Source: Bacillota bacterium (lineage in GTDB: Bacteria; Bacillota; Clostridia; Peptostreptococcales; Anaerovoracaceae). From it: a stretch of 18,536 nucleotides of DNA. The stretch's first letter is position 1. Each line of letters opens with the position of its first letter. Where the stretch lies: the NCBI GenBank assembly GCA_017549385.1, contig JAFYUX010000013.1, positions 1 to 18,536 of the forward strand, in the 5' to 3' direction. Of the stretch, positions 1 through 7,657 are shown in pieces. The notes beneath the pieces were generated by a model. That model was not told where the DNA came from, ran no database searches, and was given only the letters and a program-made list of their open reading frames with translations. Position numbers and translations under genes: made by a program.

Positions 1-378
1 GTTGCATGGGTAGACAGAGAACTCTGTCTCGGCTGTGGTTCATGCGTAAAGGCTTGTCCAAACAGCCTCATCAAGATCGTTCCAAAGAAAAACACTACTT
101 ACGTAAAGTGTAGTTCAACTGACAAGGGTGGTGTTACTAGAAAGGCTTGTTCTGCTGGTTGTATCGGCTGTAAGAAGTGCGAAAAGGCTTGTAAGTTTGA
201 AGCTATCACAGTTGAAAACAACAAGGCTACAATCGACCCAGACAAGTGCAAAAACTGCGGTCTCTGCTTAAAGGAATGTCCTACAAATGCAATCCTTAAG
301 CTTCCAAAGAAAAAGAAGCCTGTAGTGGCAAAGCCAAAGGCTGAAAAGCCAGCTGCTGAAGCACCAAAGGCTGAATAA
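1..378 (+). CDS. rnfB: RnfB C-terminal part, Rnf electron transport complex (5' end outside window)
   Basis: This is the last 125 codons of an open frame that enters from the left edge and ends at TAA 376-378. It holds three 4Fe-4S ferredoxin-type motifs: [12 protein letters not shown] at window residues 9-20, [11 protein letters not shown] in the middle, and [12 protein letters not shown] towards the end. An extra pair of cysteines ([13 protein letters not shown]) sits between the first two, the spacing typical of the RnfB C-terminal half. RnfB passes electrons from ferredoxin into the membrane Rnf complex, which reduces NAD+ while pumping Na+ or H+. The protein ends in a Lys/Pro/Ala/Glu-rich tail of about 26 residues, which looks like a flexible extension. 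A terminator follows directly, so rnfB is the last gene of its operon. Other polyferredoxins are possible, but the inter-cluster cysteines favour RnfB. The N-terminal membrane anchor is not visible here. Confidence 0.85.
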   Translation, partial: VAWVDRELCLGCGSCVKACPNSLIKIVPKKNTTYVKCSSTDKGGVTRKACSAGCIGCKKCEKACKFEAITVENNKATIDPDKCKNCGLCLKECPTNAILKLPKKKKPVVAKPKAEKPAAEAPKAE

Positions 379-393
379 AGAATAAAACAAATC

Positions 394-425
394 AGAGCTG
401 TTACAATATGTAGCAGCTCTTTTTT
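394..425 (+). terminator. Rho-independent terminator of rnfB
   Basis: AGAGCTG (394-400) pairs with CAGCTCT (414-420). The stem is extended inwards by a wobble and TAC/GTA, leaving a short AATAT loop, and is followed by a T run to 425. It lies 15 nt after the rnfB stop codon. Confidence 0.85.
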
Positions 426-430
426 GCAAT

Positions 431-497
431 TAAAAATAAAAGGTGAATGTATAAAACCATACGCTCTGTCGCATTCAGCTTTATACATTCACCTTTT
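431..497 (-). terminator. Long perfect inverted repeat, probable terminator of the whiA/flavoprotein operon
   Basis: The arm AAAAGGTGAATGTATAAA at 438-455 is perfectly complementary to 480-497 (18 bp), with a 24-nt spacer. Read on the minus strand, the stem is followed by a T-rich run (complement of 431-437), as expected for an intrinsic terminator 15 nt after the stop codon at 512. The arms are unusually long and AT-rich and the loop is large, so a palindromic repeat element is the alternative. Confidence 0.6.
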
Positions 498-511
498 CTA
501 TATTCTTAAAC

Positions 512-2227
512 TTAAATAAGAGTTTTCAGCCTTTCGATAACAGCTTCTGCGATTTTGATACCGTCTACTGCTGCTGACATGATACCGCCTGCATAGCCTG
601 CGCCTTCGCCAGCCGGATAGATACCTGCTGCGCTTACGCTCTGAAGGTCTTTGCCACGGTTGATACGCACAGGACACGAACTGCGAGTTTCTACGCCTGT
701 GATAACTGCATCTGCCATATCAAAGCCTTTAATCTTTCTACCCATATAAGGCAGCGCTTCTTTCATAGCATCTGTTATGAAATCCGGAAGACACTCTGTC
801 ATGTCTACCCATGTTACACCCGGTTTGTAAGTCGGTGTAACTACAGCGCTGTTTGCTTCTGCAGGCTTTCCAAGGAAATCTCCAAGTCTCTGAGCCGGAG
901 CAAAATATCCTCCACCGCCCAGCTTGTACGCCTCTGACTCTAAGAGTTCCTGGAACTCAATGCCTGCTAGTACATTATCAGGATCATTAAAGTCGTTGTG
1001 ATCAATACCTACGAGAAGAGCACTGTTTGCATTTTCTCCGTCACGGGCAAAGTAGCTCATACCGTTTGTAACAACGCGGTTTTCTTCTGATGCAGCACCT
1101 ACTACAACACCACCAGGACACATGCAGAAAGTATATACGCCTCTGCCGTTTTCACAGTGATGAGAAAGTTTATAAGCTGCAGCACCGAGACGACCTTCTG
1201 AGTCATTTGCTCCTACACCATACTGAGATTCGTTAATCATAATCTGAGGATGTTCAATACGAACACCTACAGAAAACGGCTTTGGTGTCATAGAAATGCC
1301 TGCTTCGTTGAGCAGTCTGAAAGTATCTCTTGCGCTGTTGCCAAGAGCAAAAACTGCAATGCGACACTCAATAGTATCTGTACCGTTTACCACTACAGCC
1401 TTAAGTTGTTTTGTTCGGTCCGGATAAGCTATATTACCCTCATCATCCGGCACAATTGTACCTGGAAGGTTCGCTTCTGCAGGATTTATTTCGTCTAAAA
1501 CAAGGCCTGTCACCTGAGAAGAGAAACGGATTTCGCCACCGAGACTTATAATCTGTTCTCTGATATTTTTAACCACCACACGCAGGACGTCAGTACCGAT
1601 ATGAGGCATCTGTCTGTAGCCGATAGAAGGATCAGCACCTGCAGCGATAAATTCTTCGTTTACTTTTCTGATACGGGGATCTTTTATACCTGTAGTAAGC
1701 TTGCCGTCAGAGAATGTACCTGCACCTCCTTCGCCAAACTGAACATTAGAAGAAGTATCCAGTTCCCCAGTAGCCCAGAAATGCTCAACGTCACGAGTAC
1801 GTTCCTCTACTTTACGACCTCTCTCGAGGACAATAGGTCTTAGACCAGCCTGGGCCAGCATAAGCCCCGCAAACATACCGCATGGACCGAAACCTACGAT
1901 AACAGGACGCATCTCCTCATCTCTGCCTACCATATCAACAAGCTCTGCAGGAACCTGTGGCAGGCTGTAAGTCTCGTCTTTTACCATAGATATACTGATT
2001 CCTTTTATGCGAGAAACCTTCTGAAAAAGCTTATCTTCGTTTTCTACAGTAAAATCTACCGTGTATATGAAACTGATATCCGGCTTGTGTCTGGCATCTG
2101 TTGATTCCTTTACGATACGCCAGGAAACAGGCTGAAAGTTTTTGATTTTTAACGCCTTTCCTATCTTTTCTGGAATCAGAGAAACCGGTTCACCCGCTCT
2201 GAGTTTTATCTGATTTATTCTTAACAT
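512..2227 (-). CDS. FAD-dependent dehydrogenase of the COG2509 family
   Basis: The 571-residue protein has a small N-terminal domain of about 100 residues. A Rossmann FAD-binding fold follows, with VGFGPCGMFAG at about 111-121 and the ribose-binding glutamate in VLERG about 20 residues later. Further family marks are GEGGAGTFSDGKL near 165 and a C-terminal FAD-contact segment, GEGAGYAGGIMSAAVDG. This matches the uncharacterised FAD-dependent dehydrogenases of Firmicutes (COG2509); substrate and partner are unknown, and no membrane segment or signal peptide is seen. The ATG at 2227 is preceded by AGGAG six bases upstream. A small GCTGC/GCAGC hairpin (2239-2252) lies directly in front of that Shine-Dalgarno. 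The gene is 49 nt downstream of the next flavoprotein gene and probably shares its transcript with whiA. Family assignment is firm, function is not. Confidence 0.85.
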   Translation of the reverse strand: MLRINQIKLRAGEPVSLIPEKIGKALKIKNFQPVSWRIVKESTDARHKPDISFIYTVDFTVENEDKLFQKVSRIKGISISMVKDETYSLPQVPAELVDMVGRDEEMRPVIVGFGPCGMFAGLMLAQAGLRPIVLERGRKVEERTRDVEHFWATGELDTSSNVQFGEGGAGTFSDGKLTTGIKDPRIRKVNEEFIAAGADPSIGYRQMPHIGTDVLRVVVKNIREQIISLGGEIRFSSQVTGLVLDEINPAEANLPGTIVPDDEGNIAYPDRTKQLKAVVVNGTDTIECRIAVFALGNSARDTFRLLNEAGISMTPKPFSVGVRIEHPQIMINESQYGVGANDSEGRLGAAAYKLSHHCENGRGVYTFCMCPGGVVVGAASEENRVVTNGMSYFARDGENANSALLVGIDHNDFNDPDNVLAGIEFQELLESEAYKLGGGGYFAPAQRLGDFLGKPAEANSAVVTPTYKPGVTWVDMTECLPDFITDAMKEALPYMGRKIKGFDMADAVITGVETRSSCPVRINRGKDLQSVSAAGIYPAGEGAGYAGGIMSAAVDGIKIAEAVIERLKTLI

Positions 2228-2276
2228 TTCATACTCCTGCTGCCTCTGCAGCTTTCGTGCTTAAAGTATGACGCCG

Positions 2277-3656
2277 CTATTTTGCCACGTTTGTGCCTGC
2301 CGCATAACCTGATGCCCAGGCCCACTGGAGATTGTAGCCACCGCATCTGCCGTCAACATCAAGAACCTCACCGCAAAGATAAATACCCTTTGCCAGCTTT
2401 GATTCCATAGTCACACTGTCAACTTCGTCACATCTCACACCGCCGCTAGTAGTCTGGGCATCATCCCAGCCCTTTGTAGATGCCACAGAAACCTTAAGTC
2501 CCTTGAGCATCATTACAGAACGACCTATGAGCTTGTTTACCTCTGTAAACTTTTCTCCAGTGACTTCATCTTCTACTGCAAGAGCCGCAATAACTCCCGC
2601 AAGCTTTCTATTTACGATACCTGCAATCATATGCTCCAGATCTGCTCCGGAAATCTCACCATAAACATGCCCCTTTTCATCCGTGCTGCAATACTTTACA
2701 GCCCAGCCTCTCAGGAGTTTCATGAGACCCTTTACATCCATCTCCGGCACAAGATCAATAACTACCGTATATTTCTTTTCAGGTACTTCAGGAACATCTG
2801 ATTTTTTGCCTGACTTTTTCTTTTTCTTTGGACGAGGTGCATCCATAAATCTTGAAAGATCAAATACACAAATGCCTGAAACACCGGTACCTGTAAACTG
2901 AACCTCACCCTTGTCTTCTGCGATGACTCCGTCATCAAGTCTGAGACGCACCACTGCCGACGCTCTCACACCCTTGAGATCAGACATAAACCAGTCTTCT
3001 GACTCAGCCGCCACAAGAGCAGGCTTTGGCGGCACAAGACTGTGACCAAACTTCTTAGCAAAACCATAACCGTCGCCAGTGCTGCCAAACTTTAACCCAG
3101 CTCGGCCGCCGCAAGCGATTACAACCCTGTCGCAGAGGATGTTTCTGCCGGACTCGCAAACCACCGCAAACCCGCCATCTTTAGCCAGGCCGCAGCCCAC
3201 AGCCGCGCCACCACCAGCAACATCCACAGCTCTATCCCCCAGCACAAACTCAACGCCAGCCGCCTCGCATCCCGAAGTCAGTGCCTCTACAATAGCCTGA
3301 GCCTGTCCAGAATACGGATAGCATCTGCCTTCACTTTCCTCTCTTACAAGGACACCCTGCTCCTTAAAAAAAGCTATGCAGTCATCAGCAGTAAAACTGC
3401 TCATTGTATCCATTGCAAACTCTGCAGCGCTCTCATTGAAATGAGCGCGCAGGGCGTCGGCGGAGCCGTCGCACTTGCGGTTTGTAAAGTTGCATCGACC
3501 GTTGCCTGTGGCATATATCTTTTTGCCGGCTTTTTCGTTGCCGTCTATGATGATGACTCTTGCGCCTGCCTTAGCCGCCTGAAGTGCCGCCATAAGGCCC
3601 GATGCACCTGCACCGATAACCGCAACAGTCTTTTTCTCTGCATTATTCTTTGGCAT
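2277..3656 (-). CDS. NAD(P)/FAD-dependent oxidoreductase, HI0933/YhiN/BaiN family
   Basis: The 459-residue flavoprotein begins with a dinucleotide-binding motif (VIGAGASGLMAAL, about 13-25). DGNEKAGKKIYATGNGRCNF follows, the signature of the HI0933 family (TIGR00275, COG2081). It closes with GEVLDVDGRCGGYNLQWA, the matching C-terminal FAD segment. Members such as BaiN reduce steroid-like or other substrates, but most have no known reaction. A Lys/Pro-rich stretch at about 272-294 (PRPKKKKKSGKKSD and on) makes this copy longer than the usual roughly 410 residues. The ATG at 3656 lies inside the end of whiA (14-nt overlap), with AGGAAGG eight bases upstream inside whiA, so translation is probably coupled. 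The substrate cannot be read from the sequence, so I give no gene symbol. Confidence 0.85.
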   Translation of the reverse strand: MPKNNAEKKTVAVIGAGASGLMAALQAAKAGARVIIIDGNEKAGKKIYATGNGRCNFTNRKCDGSADALRAHFNESAAEFAMDTMSSFTADDCIAFFKEQGVLVREESEGRCYPYSGQAQAIVEALTSGCEAAGVEFVLGDRAVDVAGGGAAVGCGLAKDGGFAVVCESGRNILCDRVVIACGGRAGLKFGSTGDGYGFAKKFGHSLVPPKPALVAAESEDWFMSDLKGVRASAVVRLRLDDGVIAEDKGEVQFTGTGVSGICVFDLSRFMDAPRPKKKKKSGKKSDVPEVPEKKYTVVIDLVPEMDVKGLMKLLRGWAVKYCSTDEKGHVYGEISGADLEHMIAGIVNRKLAGVIAALAVEDEVTGEKFTEVNKLIGRSVMMLKGLKVSVASTKGWDDAQTTSGGVRCDEVDSVTMESKLAKGIYLCGEVLDVDGRCGGYNLQWAWASGYAAGTNVAK

Positions 3657-4611
3657 ATACTATACCTTCCTGTCGGATTTTTTCTGCCAGTTCACTGAGT
3701 TTTTTGAGTCTGTGGTTTACACCGCTTTTGCTTACAGGTGGATCTGTGAGCTCTGCCAAATCTTTTAATGGCAGATCCGGATTTTCAAGACGGAGCTCTG
3801 CAACAACTCTAAGCTTTTCCTGGAGATTGCCAAGACCCATGCGTTCTTCGATGAGTCTGATGTCCTCCACCTGTTTTGCCGCCGCGTTTACCGCCTTGTC
3901 GATGTTTGCGTTTTCGCAGTTGTTGATGCGGTTTGTAGTGTTACGAAGACTCTTTACGATACGAACGTCCTCAAATGTCAGAAGCTGCTGATGAGCTCCT
4001 GCTATATTCATAAAGTCTACGATTTTTTCGCTTTCTTTTACGTATACTACATATGTGTTTTTGCGCTCAGAAATCTTTGCATTGAGATCAAATGAGTTCA
4101 TGAGCTTTCTAAGATCTGCACCGATATACTGGTTTTTGCAGACGATTTCCATGTGGTAACCCTTTTCCGGGTGGTTGATGGAACCGCTGGCAAGGAACAT
4201 ACCTCTGAGATACGCACGCTTGCAGCATTTTTTTCTGATAATTTCTGAAGGGATACCTTCTACGAGAACGTTGCTGCCTTCCTGTACAGTCATGAGGCCG
4301 ACTTCTCGCAGCATCTGTTCACCAACGATACTGTCATCAAATGTAATACGATATTTTTTGCCTTTTGTGAAGGCAGCACCCTGGTATATATCAAGGCTGG
4401 TGCTTGTGTCAAAATACGCCTGAAGAAGCTTTTTGAAGTGTCTTGCAGTTGCCGGATCTTCTGATGTGAGGGATACACTCATTCGGCCGCCACCAATGAG
4501 ACGTATGGAACCGTTCATACGGGCAAAGCCGGCAATCTCAGCAAGCATGCAGCACTTTTTATCAGGCGCCACCTGTGCCAGTTCTTTTTTAGTTTCTGAA
4601 GAAAATGACAT
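3643..4611 (-). CDS. whiA: WhiA, DNA-binding protein with LAGLIDADG-like and HTH domains
   Basis: I place the start at the ATG at 4611, giving 322 residues beginning MSFSSETKKEL, the usual WhiA N-terminus. An in-frame ATG at 4623 exists, but the GGAGG that serves 4611 lies inside those four codons, which argues against it. The N-terminal two thirds match the homing-endonuclease-like fold. The C-terminal part (DLPLKDLAELTDPPVSKSGV, then NHRLKKL) is a helix-turn-helix. WhiA is a conserved Gram-positive regulator linked to sporulation in Streptomyces and to division and chromosome organisation in Bacillus. Here it follows murB-PHP-rapZ-yvcK, as in many Firmicutes, but is separated from yvcK by a small gene on the other strand. 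It overlaps the next flavoprotein gene by 14 nt. I find no convincing promoter directly in front of it. Confidence 0.93.
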   Translation of the reverse strand: MSFSSETKKELAQVAPDKKCCMLAEIAGFARMNGSIRLIGGGRMSVSLTSEDPATARHFKKLLQAYFDTSTSLDIYQGAAFTKGKKYRITFDDSIVGEQMLREVGLMTVQEGSNVLVEGIPSEIIRKKCCKRAYLRGMFLASGSINHPEKGYHMEIVCKNQYIGADLRKLMNSFDLNAKISERKNTYVVYVKESEKIVDFMNIAGAHQQLLTFEDVRIVKSLRNTTNRINNCENANIDKAVNAAAKQVEDIRLIEERMGLGNLQEKLRVVAELRLENPDLPLKDLAELTDPPVSKSGVNHRLKKLSELAEKIRQEGIVYAKE

Positions 4612-4682
4612 GTCATCCTCCATTTCCGTTGTGATGCCGGTGCATAAATTTTCTTTCTCTGATAATCATATATACGGACCGG

Positions 4683-4712
4683 TTGAGCATGGCAGACTCG
4701 CCGTCGTAAAAT
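4683..4712 (+). promoter_or_regulatory. Candidate promoter of the DUF1540 gene
   Basis: TTGAGC (4683-4688) and TAAAAT (4707-4712) are separated by 18 bp, placing the transcription start about 25 nt before the ATG at 4743. Recognised by eye only. Confidence 0.45.
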
Positions 4713-4742
4713 CTATCTGCCACGAAAGGTAAAGGTGAATAT

Positions 4743-4910
4743 ATGAATAAAACATCTACTACTGTAAAATGCAAAGTCGATGAATGTGTTTACAACTCAA
4801 AAGACTACTGCACAGCAGACTCTATCAAAGTGGAAAGTCAGGCTGGCGCTCTTTGTGCCTGTACCTGTTCTGCCGAAACAGAATGTGCTACATTCAAAAA
4901 GAGATCCTAG
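4743..4910 (+). CDS. Small Cys-rich DUF1540 protein
   Basis: This 55-residue protein starts at an ATG with AAAGGTGA about five bases upstream. It contains VKCKVDECVYN at 8-18, a Cys at 23, then C38, C40, C42 and C48 in the order C-x4-C-x7-C ... C-x-C-x-C-x5-C, ending CATFKKRS. This is the pattern of the DUF1540 family (PF07561), short clostridial and bacillar proteins of unknown function; the seven cysteines suggest metal binding, which is inference. It has no signal peptide or membrane segment. It lies between yvcK and whiA on the opposite strand, with its own promoter-like sequence and a strong terminator, so it is a separate transcription unit inside an otherwise co-directional cluster. 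A minus-strand transcript running from yvcK to whiA would be antisense to it. Confidence 0.85.
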   Translation: MNKTSTTVKCKVDECVYNSKDYCTADSIKVESQAGALCACTCSAETECATFKKRS

Positions 4911-4937
4911 TCACCGTATAGCCGTTTAAGACAATTA

Positions 4938-4985
4938 TGGGGATACTCTGGCGAGCCGTCGCTCCCGGGTATCCCCAGATTTTTT
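4938..4985 (+). terminator. Rho-independent terminator of the DUF1540 gene
   Basis: TGGGGATAC (4938-4946) pairs perfectly with GTATCCCCA (4969-4977). A smaller GAGC/GCTC stem sits inside, and a T run (4980-4985) follows. On the minus strand no T run follows, so it should stop plus-strand but not minus-strand transcription efficiently. Confidence 0.85.
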
Positions 4986-4989
4986 CTAC

Positions 4990-6000
4990 TTATGCCTGAT
5001 GAAAAATGGTCATAAGAATATTGCTGATGCGTTCAGCATCGTGTCTAATATATCCGTCGCCTGAACGAATCATTGAATTTTCTATTACTGTAATACCCAT
5101 CTCGGCAAGTTCTTTGCGATCCTCTTTTGTAGCGCACATCTGTCTTGTACCCTGTTCAAAATATGGACGGAGTTCTTCTGCTGTACAGATCTGATTGTTT
5201 ACCAGTATGTACTCGATAACATTTTTGCCAAGATATTTTTCTACTGCCTTTGCAAACTCTGCAACAGAATAGTCGTCTGTTTCGCCTATCTGTGTCATTA
5301 CGTTACATACCAGCACTTTCATGCCTCCAGCTTTACGGATGGCATCTGCGATGCCTCCCACCAGTAGATTTGGAATAATACTGCTGTATAAGCTGCCCGG
5401 GCCTAAAACTATGATATCTGCTGCCTTTATAGCCTCAATAGCTCTTGGCAGTGCAGTTACATCTGAAGGCTCCAGAAAAACGTCTTCTATAGGGCTGTTT
5501 GCCTCTCTTACGGCATCTGGAATCCTGGATTCACCCTTTACTATAGTGTGATTTTTTAGTCTTGCGCACAGTTTTACGTCAGAATCTGTCACTGGTATAA
5601 CATGACCTTTAATACGCAGGATATCATGAAGCTTTTCTACTGCAAGCTCAAAGTCACCTACGATATCTGTGAGGGCAGCAATCATGATATTGCCGAAGTT
5701 CTGGCCGCTGAGTCTGCCTTCTGAAAATCTGTACTGAAAAAGTTTGTTCATGGTTTCTTCCTGATCAGCCAGAGCCATGATGCAGTTACGCACATCCCCT
5801 GGCGGAAGCATACCAAGTTAGTCACGAATCATCCCTGATCCGCCACCATCATAAGCCACAGTAACAATTGCCGATATGTTTGTGCTGACTTTTTTCAGTC
5901 CTCTCAGGATTACTGAAAGTCCTGTTCCTCCTCCGATTACGACTATACGAGGACCAAATCCTCTTCTGCCATAAACGGGATTATTACTATTTACACTCAT
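4990..6000 (-). pseudogene. yvcK: YvcK/CofD-like protein gene interrupted by an in-frame TAA
   Basis: The frame from ATG 6000 encodes [20 protein letters not shown] and the glycine loop [10 protein letters not shown] (about 21-30). It stops at TAA 5820-5818 as codon 61. The same frame continues without shift to 4990 with LGMLPPGDVRNC, GPGSLYSSIIPNLLVGGI and the rest of a YvcK protein (336 codons in all, the expected length). The stop replaces the acidic residue normally found in the conserved RDE/RED-L-GM-LPPGD segment; GAA to TAA would be one change. Eleven codons earlier the usual DDGG reads YDGG (Y50), again a possible GAT to TAT change. YvcK is needed for growth and cell shape on gluconeogenic carbon sources in Bacillus and binds UDP-sugars. 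The gene is 36 nt after rapZ. Outcomes range from sequencing error to a nonsense allele to a split protein, since an ATG at 5811 lies three codons after the stop but lacks a good ribosome site. Confidence 0.85.
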
Positions 6001-6036
6001 TTCTTATTTTCCGTTTTATTATTATTTTTGCTCGTA

Positions 6037-6894
6037 TTATCGTTTCACTATATCACGATGGACAGTCTTTACATTTCTGCCCTTTTCTCTATACATTTCT
6101 GAAAGTTCGTTTGCCATAGAAACAGATCTGTGCTGACCGCCTGTGCAACCAAAGGCTACCACGAGGTGTTGCTTTCCCTGCTTCATGTAATATGGTATGA
6201 GATATTGAATCATATCATCTACTTTTTTTACAAACTCTTTTGTTTCCGCAAATTTCATAACGTATTCGCGTACCTTTTTGTTGTTGCCAGTCAGATCCTT
6301 AAGACTCTTGATGTAGTATGGATTTGGAATAAATCTCACATCAAAAACAATGTCTGCATCAGCTAACATACCGTGCTTATATCCAAAGGACTGGAATGTA
6401 AGGCCAAAAATCTCGTCCTTTTTTTCCGGTGCCAGCACTTCTCTGATCTTATTCTGAAGATCCATAGGTCTGAGGCTGGTCGTATCTATAATGTAATCCG
6501 CATTTTTACGTACCTTGCCCATGAGTTTGCGTTCTTTTGCAATACCTTCACTGGCAGTGCCGTTTTCACTAAGCGGATGTACTCTGCGCGTTTCCTTATA
6601 TCTGCGAAGCAGTGTCTCATCAGAAGCTTCGAGGAAAAGCAGTTTTGAGTCATCATCTAAAGCTTTTAATTCTTTGAGAACATTTTCAAAATCCTGCACA
6701 AAGCCTTTGCTTCGGGTATCCATAACAAAAGCCGCTTTTTCCAAATCAAGTCTGTTCTGCTGCTGAAGATTTAAAAACGATTGAATAAGAGCCGGCGGCA
6801 TATTATCGATGCAGTAATAACCCATATCCTCGAGATATCTCATGGCATTACTCTTGCCTGCTCCTGAAAGTCCTGTAACTATAAGCACCTGCAT
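6037..6894 (-). CDS. rapZ: RapZ/YvcJ nucleotide-binding protein
   Basis: The 285-residue protein starts MQVLIVTGLSGAGKSNAMRY with a Walker A motif (G8 to S15). CIDNMPPALI near 28-37 and a C-terminal GCTGGQHRSV, typical of the RapZ/YvcJ family (ATP_bind_2), follow. In E. coli RapZ is an RNA-binding adaptor that senses glucosamine-6-phosphate and directs decay of GlmZ. In Bacillus YvcJ binds and hydrolyses nucleotides, and its exact role is less clear. AAGGAGGTG eight bases before the ATG overlaps the stop codon of the upstream PHP gene (14-nt gap), so the two are probably translationally linked. The order PHP, rapZ, yvcK is the usual Firmicute arrangement. All motifs are intact. Confidence 0.94.
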   Translation of the reverse strand: MQVLIVTGLSGAGKSNAMRYLEDMGYYCIDNMPPALIQSFLNLQQQNRLDLEKAAFVMDTRSKGFVQDFENVLKELKALDDDSKLLFLEASDETLLRRYKETRRVHPLSENGTASEGIAKERKLMGKVRKNADYIIDTTSLRPMDLQNKIREVLAPEKKDEIFGLTFQSFGYKHGMLADADIVFDVRFIPNPYYIKSLKDLTGNNKKVREYVMKFAETKEFVKKVDDMIQYLIPYYMKQGKQHLVVAFGCTGGQHRSVSMANELSEMYREKGRNVKTVHRDIVKR

Positions 6895-6908
6895 AAAATC
6901 GCACCTCC

Positions 6909-7643
6909 TTATGCAAGGTTAACCACCCTCGCCGGATCAAGTCCTGCCGCTCTGATCTTTTCCAGAGCTCTCTGGCACGAACCTACCATTGCTGAACGGT
7001 GTGCATCGCTGCCGGCAATAAACATTACGTCATATTTTGCAGCGAGCTTTATCTCTTCTGTCGTAAGCTGTCTGTGACGGTCACTGATCTCCAGATAAGT
7101 GCCTGTCTTTTCGCATGTCTTAAACACCTCGTCCAGATCAACTTTGCCTTTGTCTCCAGGATGAGTCAGCGTTACGATTTTGTTGTTTTTTAAAGAATTT
7201 ACAACGATTTCTGTGTTTGTCTGTATAAGCTTGTCCGAATATCTTCCGAGACGTGATCCCGCAAGATTTCTGGCATGCAGCGAAAGTGACGCCGGCATAT
7301 TTTCTCCGATAGTCCCGAAGTGATAACCTGCAATGATAAAATCGTAAAGCTCTATCTCCTCTGGTCTCACATCAAGCATACCTGATGGATTTATAATATT
7401 TGCTTCTACTGACATGTAGATCTTTATATCGTCATATTTTTCGTTGAGCCTGTCTATCTCAGCTCTCATTTTTGAAATATCGGAACGTCTGAAGCCGTAT
7501 CCGAAATGCCCCGGACCATGGTCTGTAATCGCTATAGACTCAAGACCGCGAGCTCTGGCTGTCTCCACATTTTCCTCAATAGTCCCTTTGCCGTGAGAAT
7601 ACACAGTGTGAGTATGCCAGTCAAATTTCAGTCTGTCATACAT
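6909..7643 (-). CDS. PHP-domain metal-dependent hydrolase
   Basis: The 244-residue protein carries the PHP metal ligands in order: DWHTHT at 8-13 with a further His in VYSHG, AITDHG near 40, an acidic ligand in SVEANI, GYHFG near 107, LTHPGD in the second half, and GSDAH near the C-terminus. The fold is a distorted TIM barrel binding up to three metals. Relatives include YcdX-type phosphatases and histidinol phosphatase, and the substrate of this branch is not known. It lies 14 nt after murB and 14 nt before rapZ in the minus-strand operon, a position seen for such a gene in many Clostridia, so a role linked to cell-wall or sugar-phosphate metabolism is plausible but inferred. No signal peptide; cytoplasmic. 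Confidence 0.88.
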   Translation of the reverse strand: MYDRLKFDWHTHTVYSHGKGTIEENVETARARGLESIAITDHGPGHFGYGFRRSDISKMRAEIDRLNEKYDDIKIYMSVEANIINPSGMLDVRPEEIELYDFIIAGYHFGTIGENMPASLSLHARNLAGSRLGRYSDKLIQTNTEIVVNSLKNNKIVTLTHPGDKGKVDLDEVFKTCEKTGTYLEISDRHRQLTTEEIKLAAKYDVMFIAGSDAHRSAMVGSCQRALEKIRAAGLDPARVVNLA

Positions 7644-7657
7644 AGTTTTCTCCTAAA

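Noticed and set aside
99-488. Long open frame on the minus strand opposite rnfB
   Set aside because: It lies over the well-supported ferredoxin-motif coding sequence and the terminator, has a low-complexity product and no recognisable domain.
447-509. 20-codon frame starting at ATG 447
   Set aside because: It lies inside the 18-bp inverted repeat and has no independent support as a gene.
3079-3300. Plus-strand open frame rich in Pro, Ala and Thr inside the flavoprotein gene
   Set aside because: It is antisense to a conserved coding region, has no ribosome site, and its composition follows from the GC-rich codons on the other strand.
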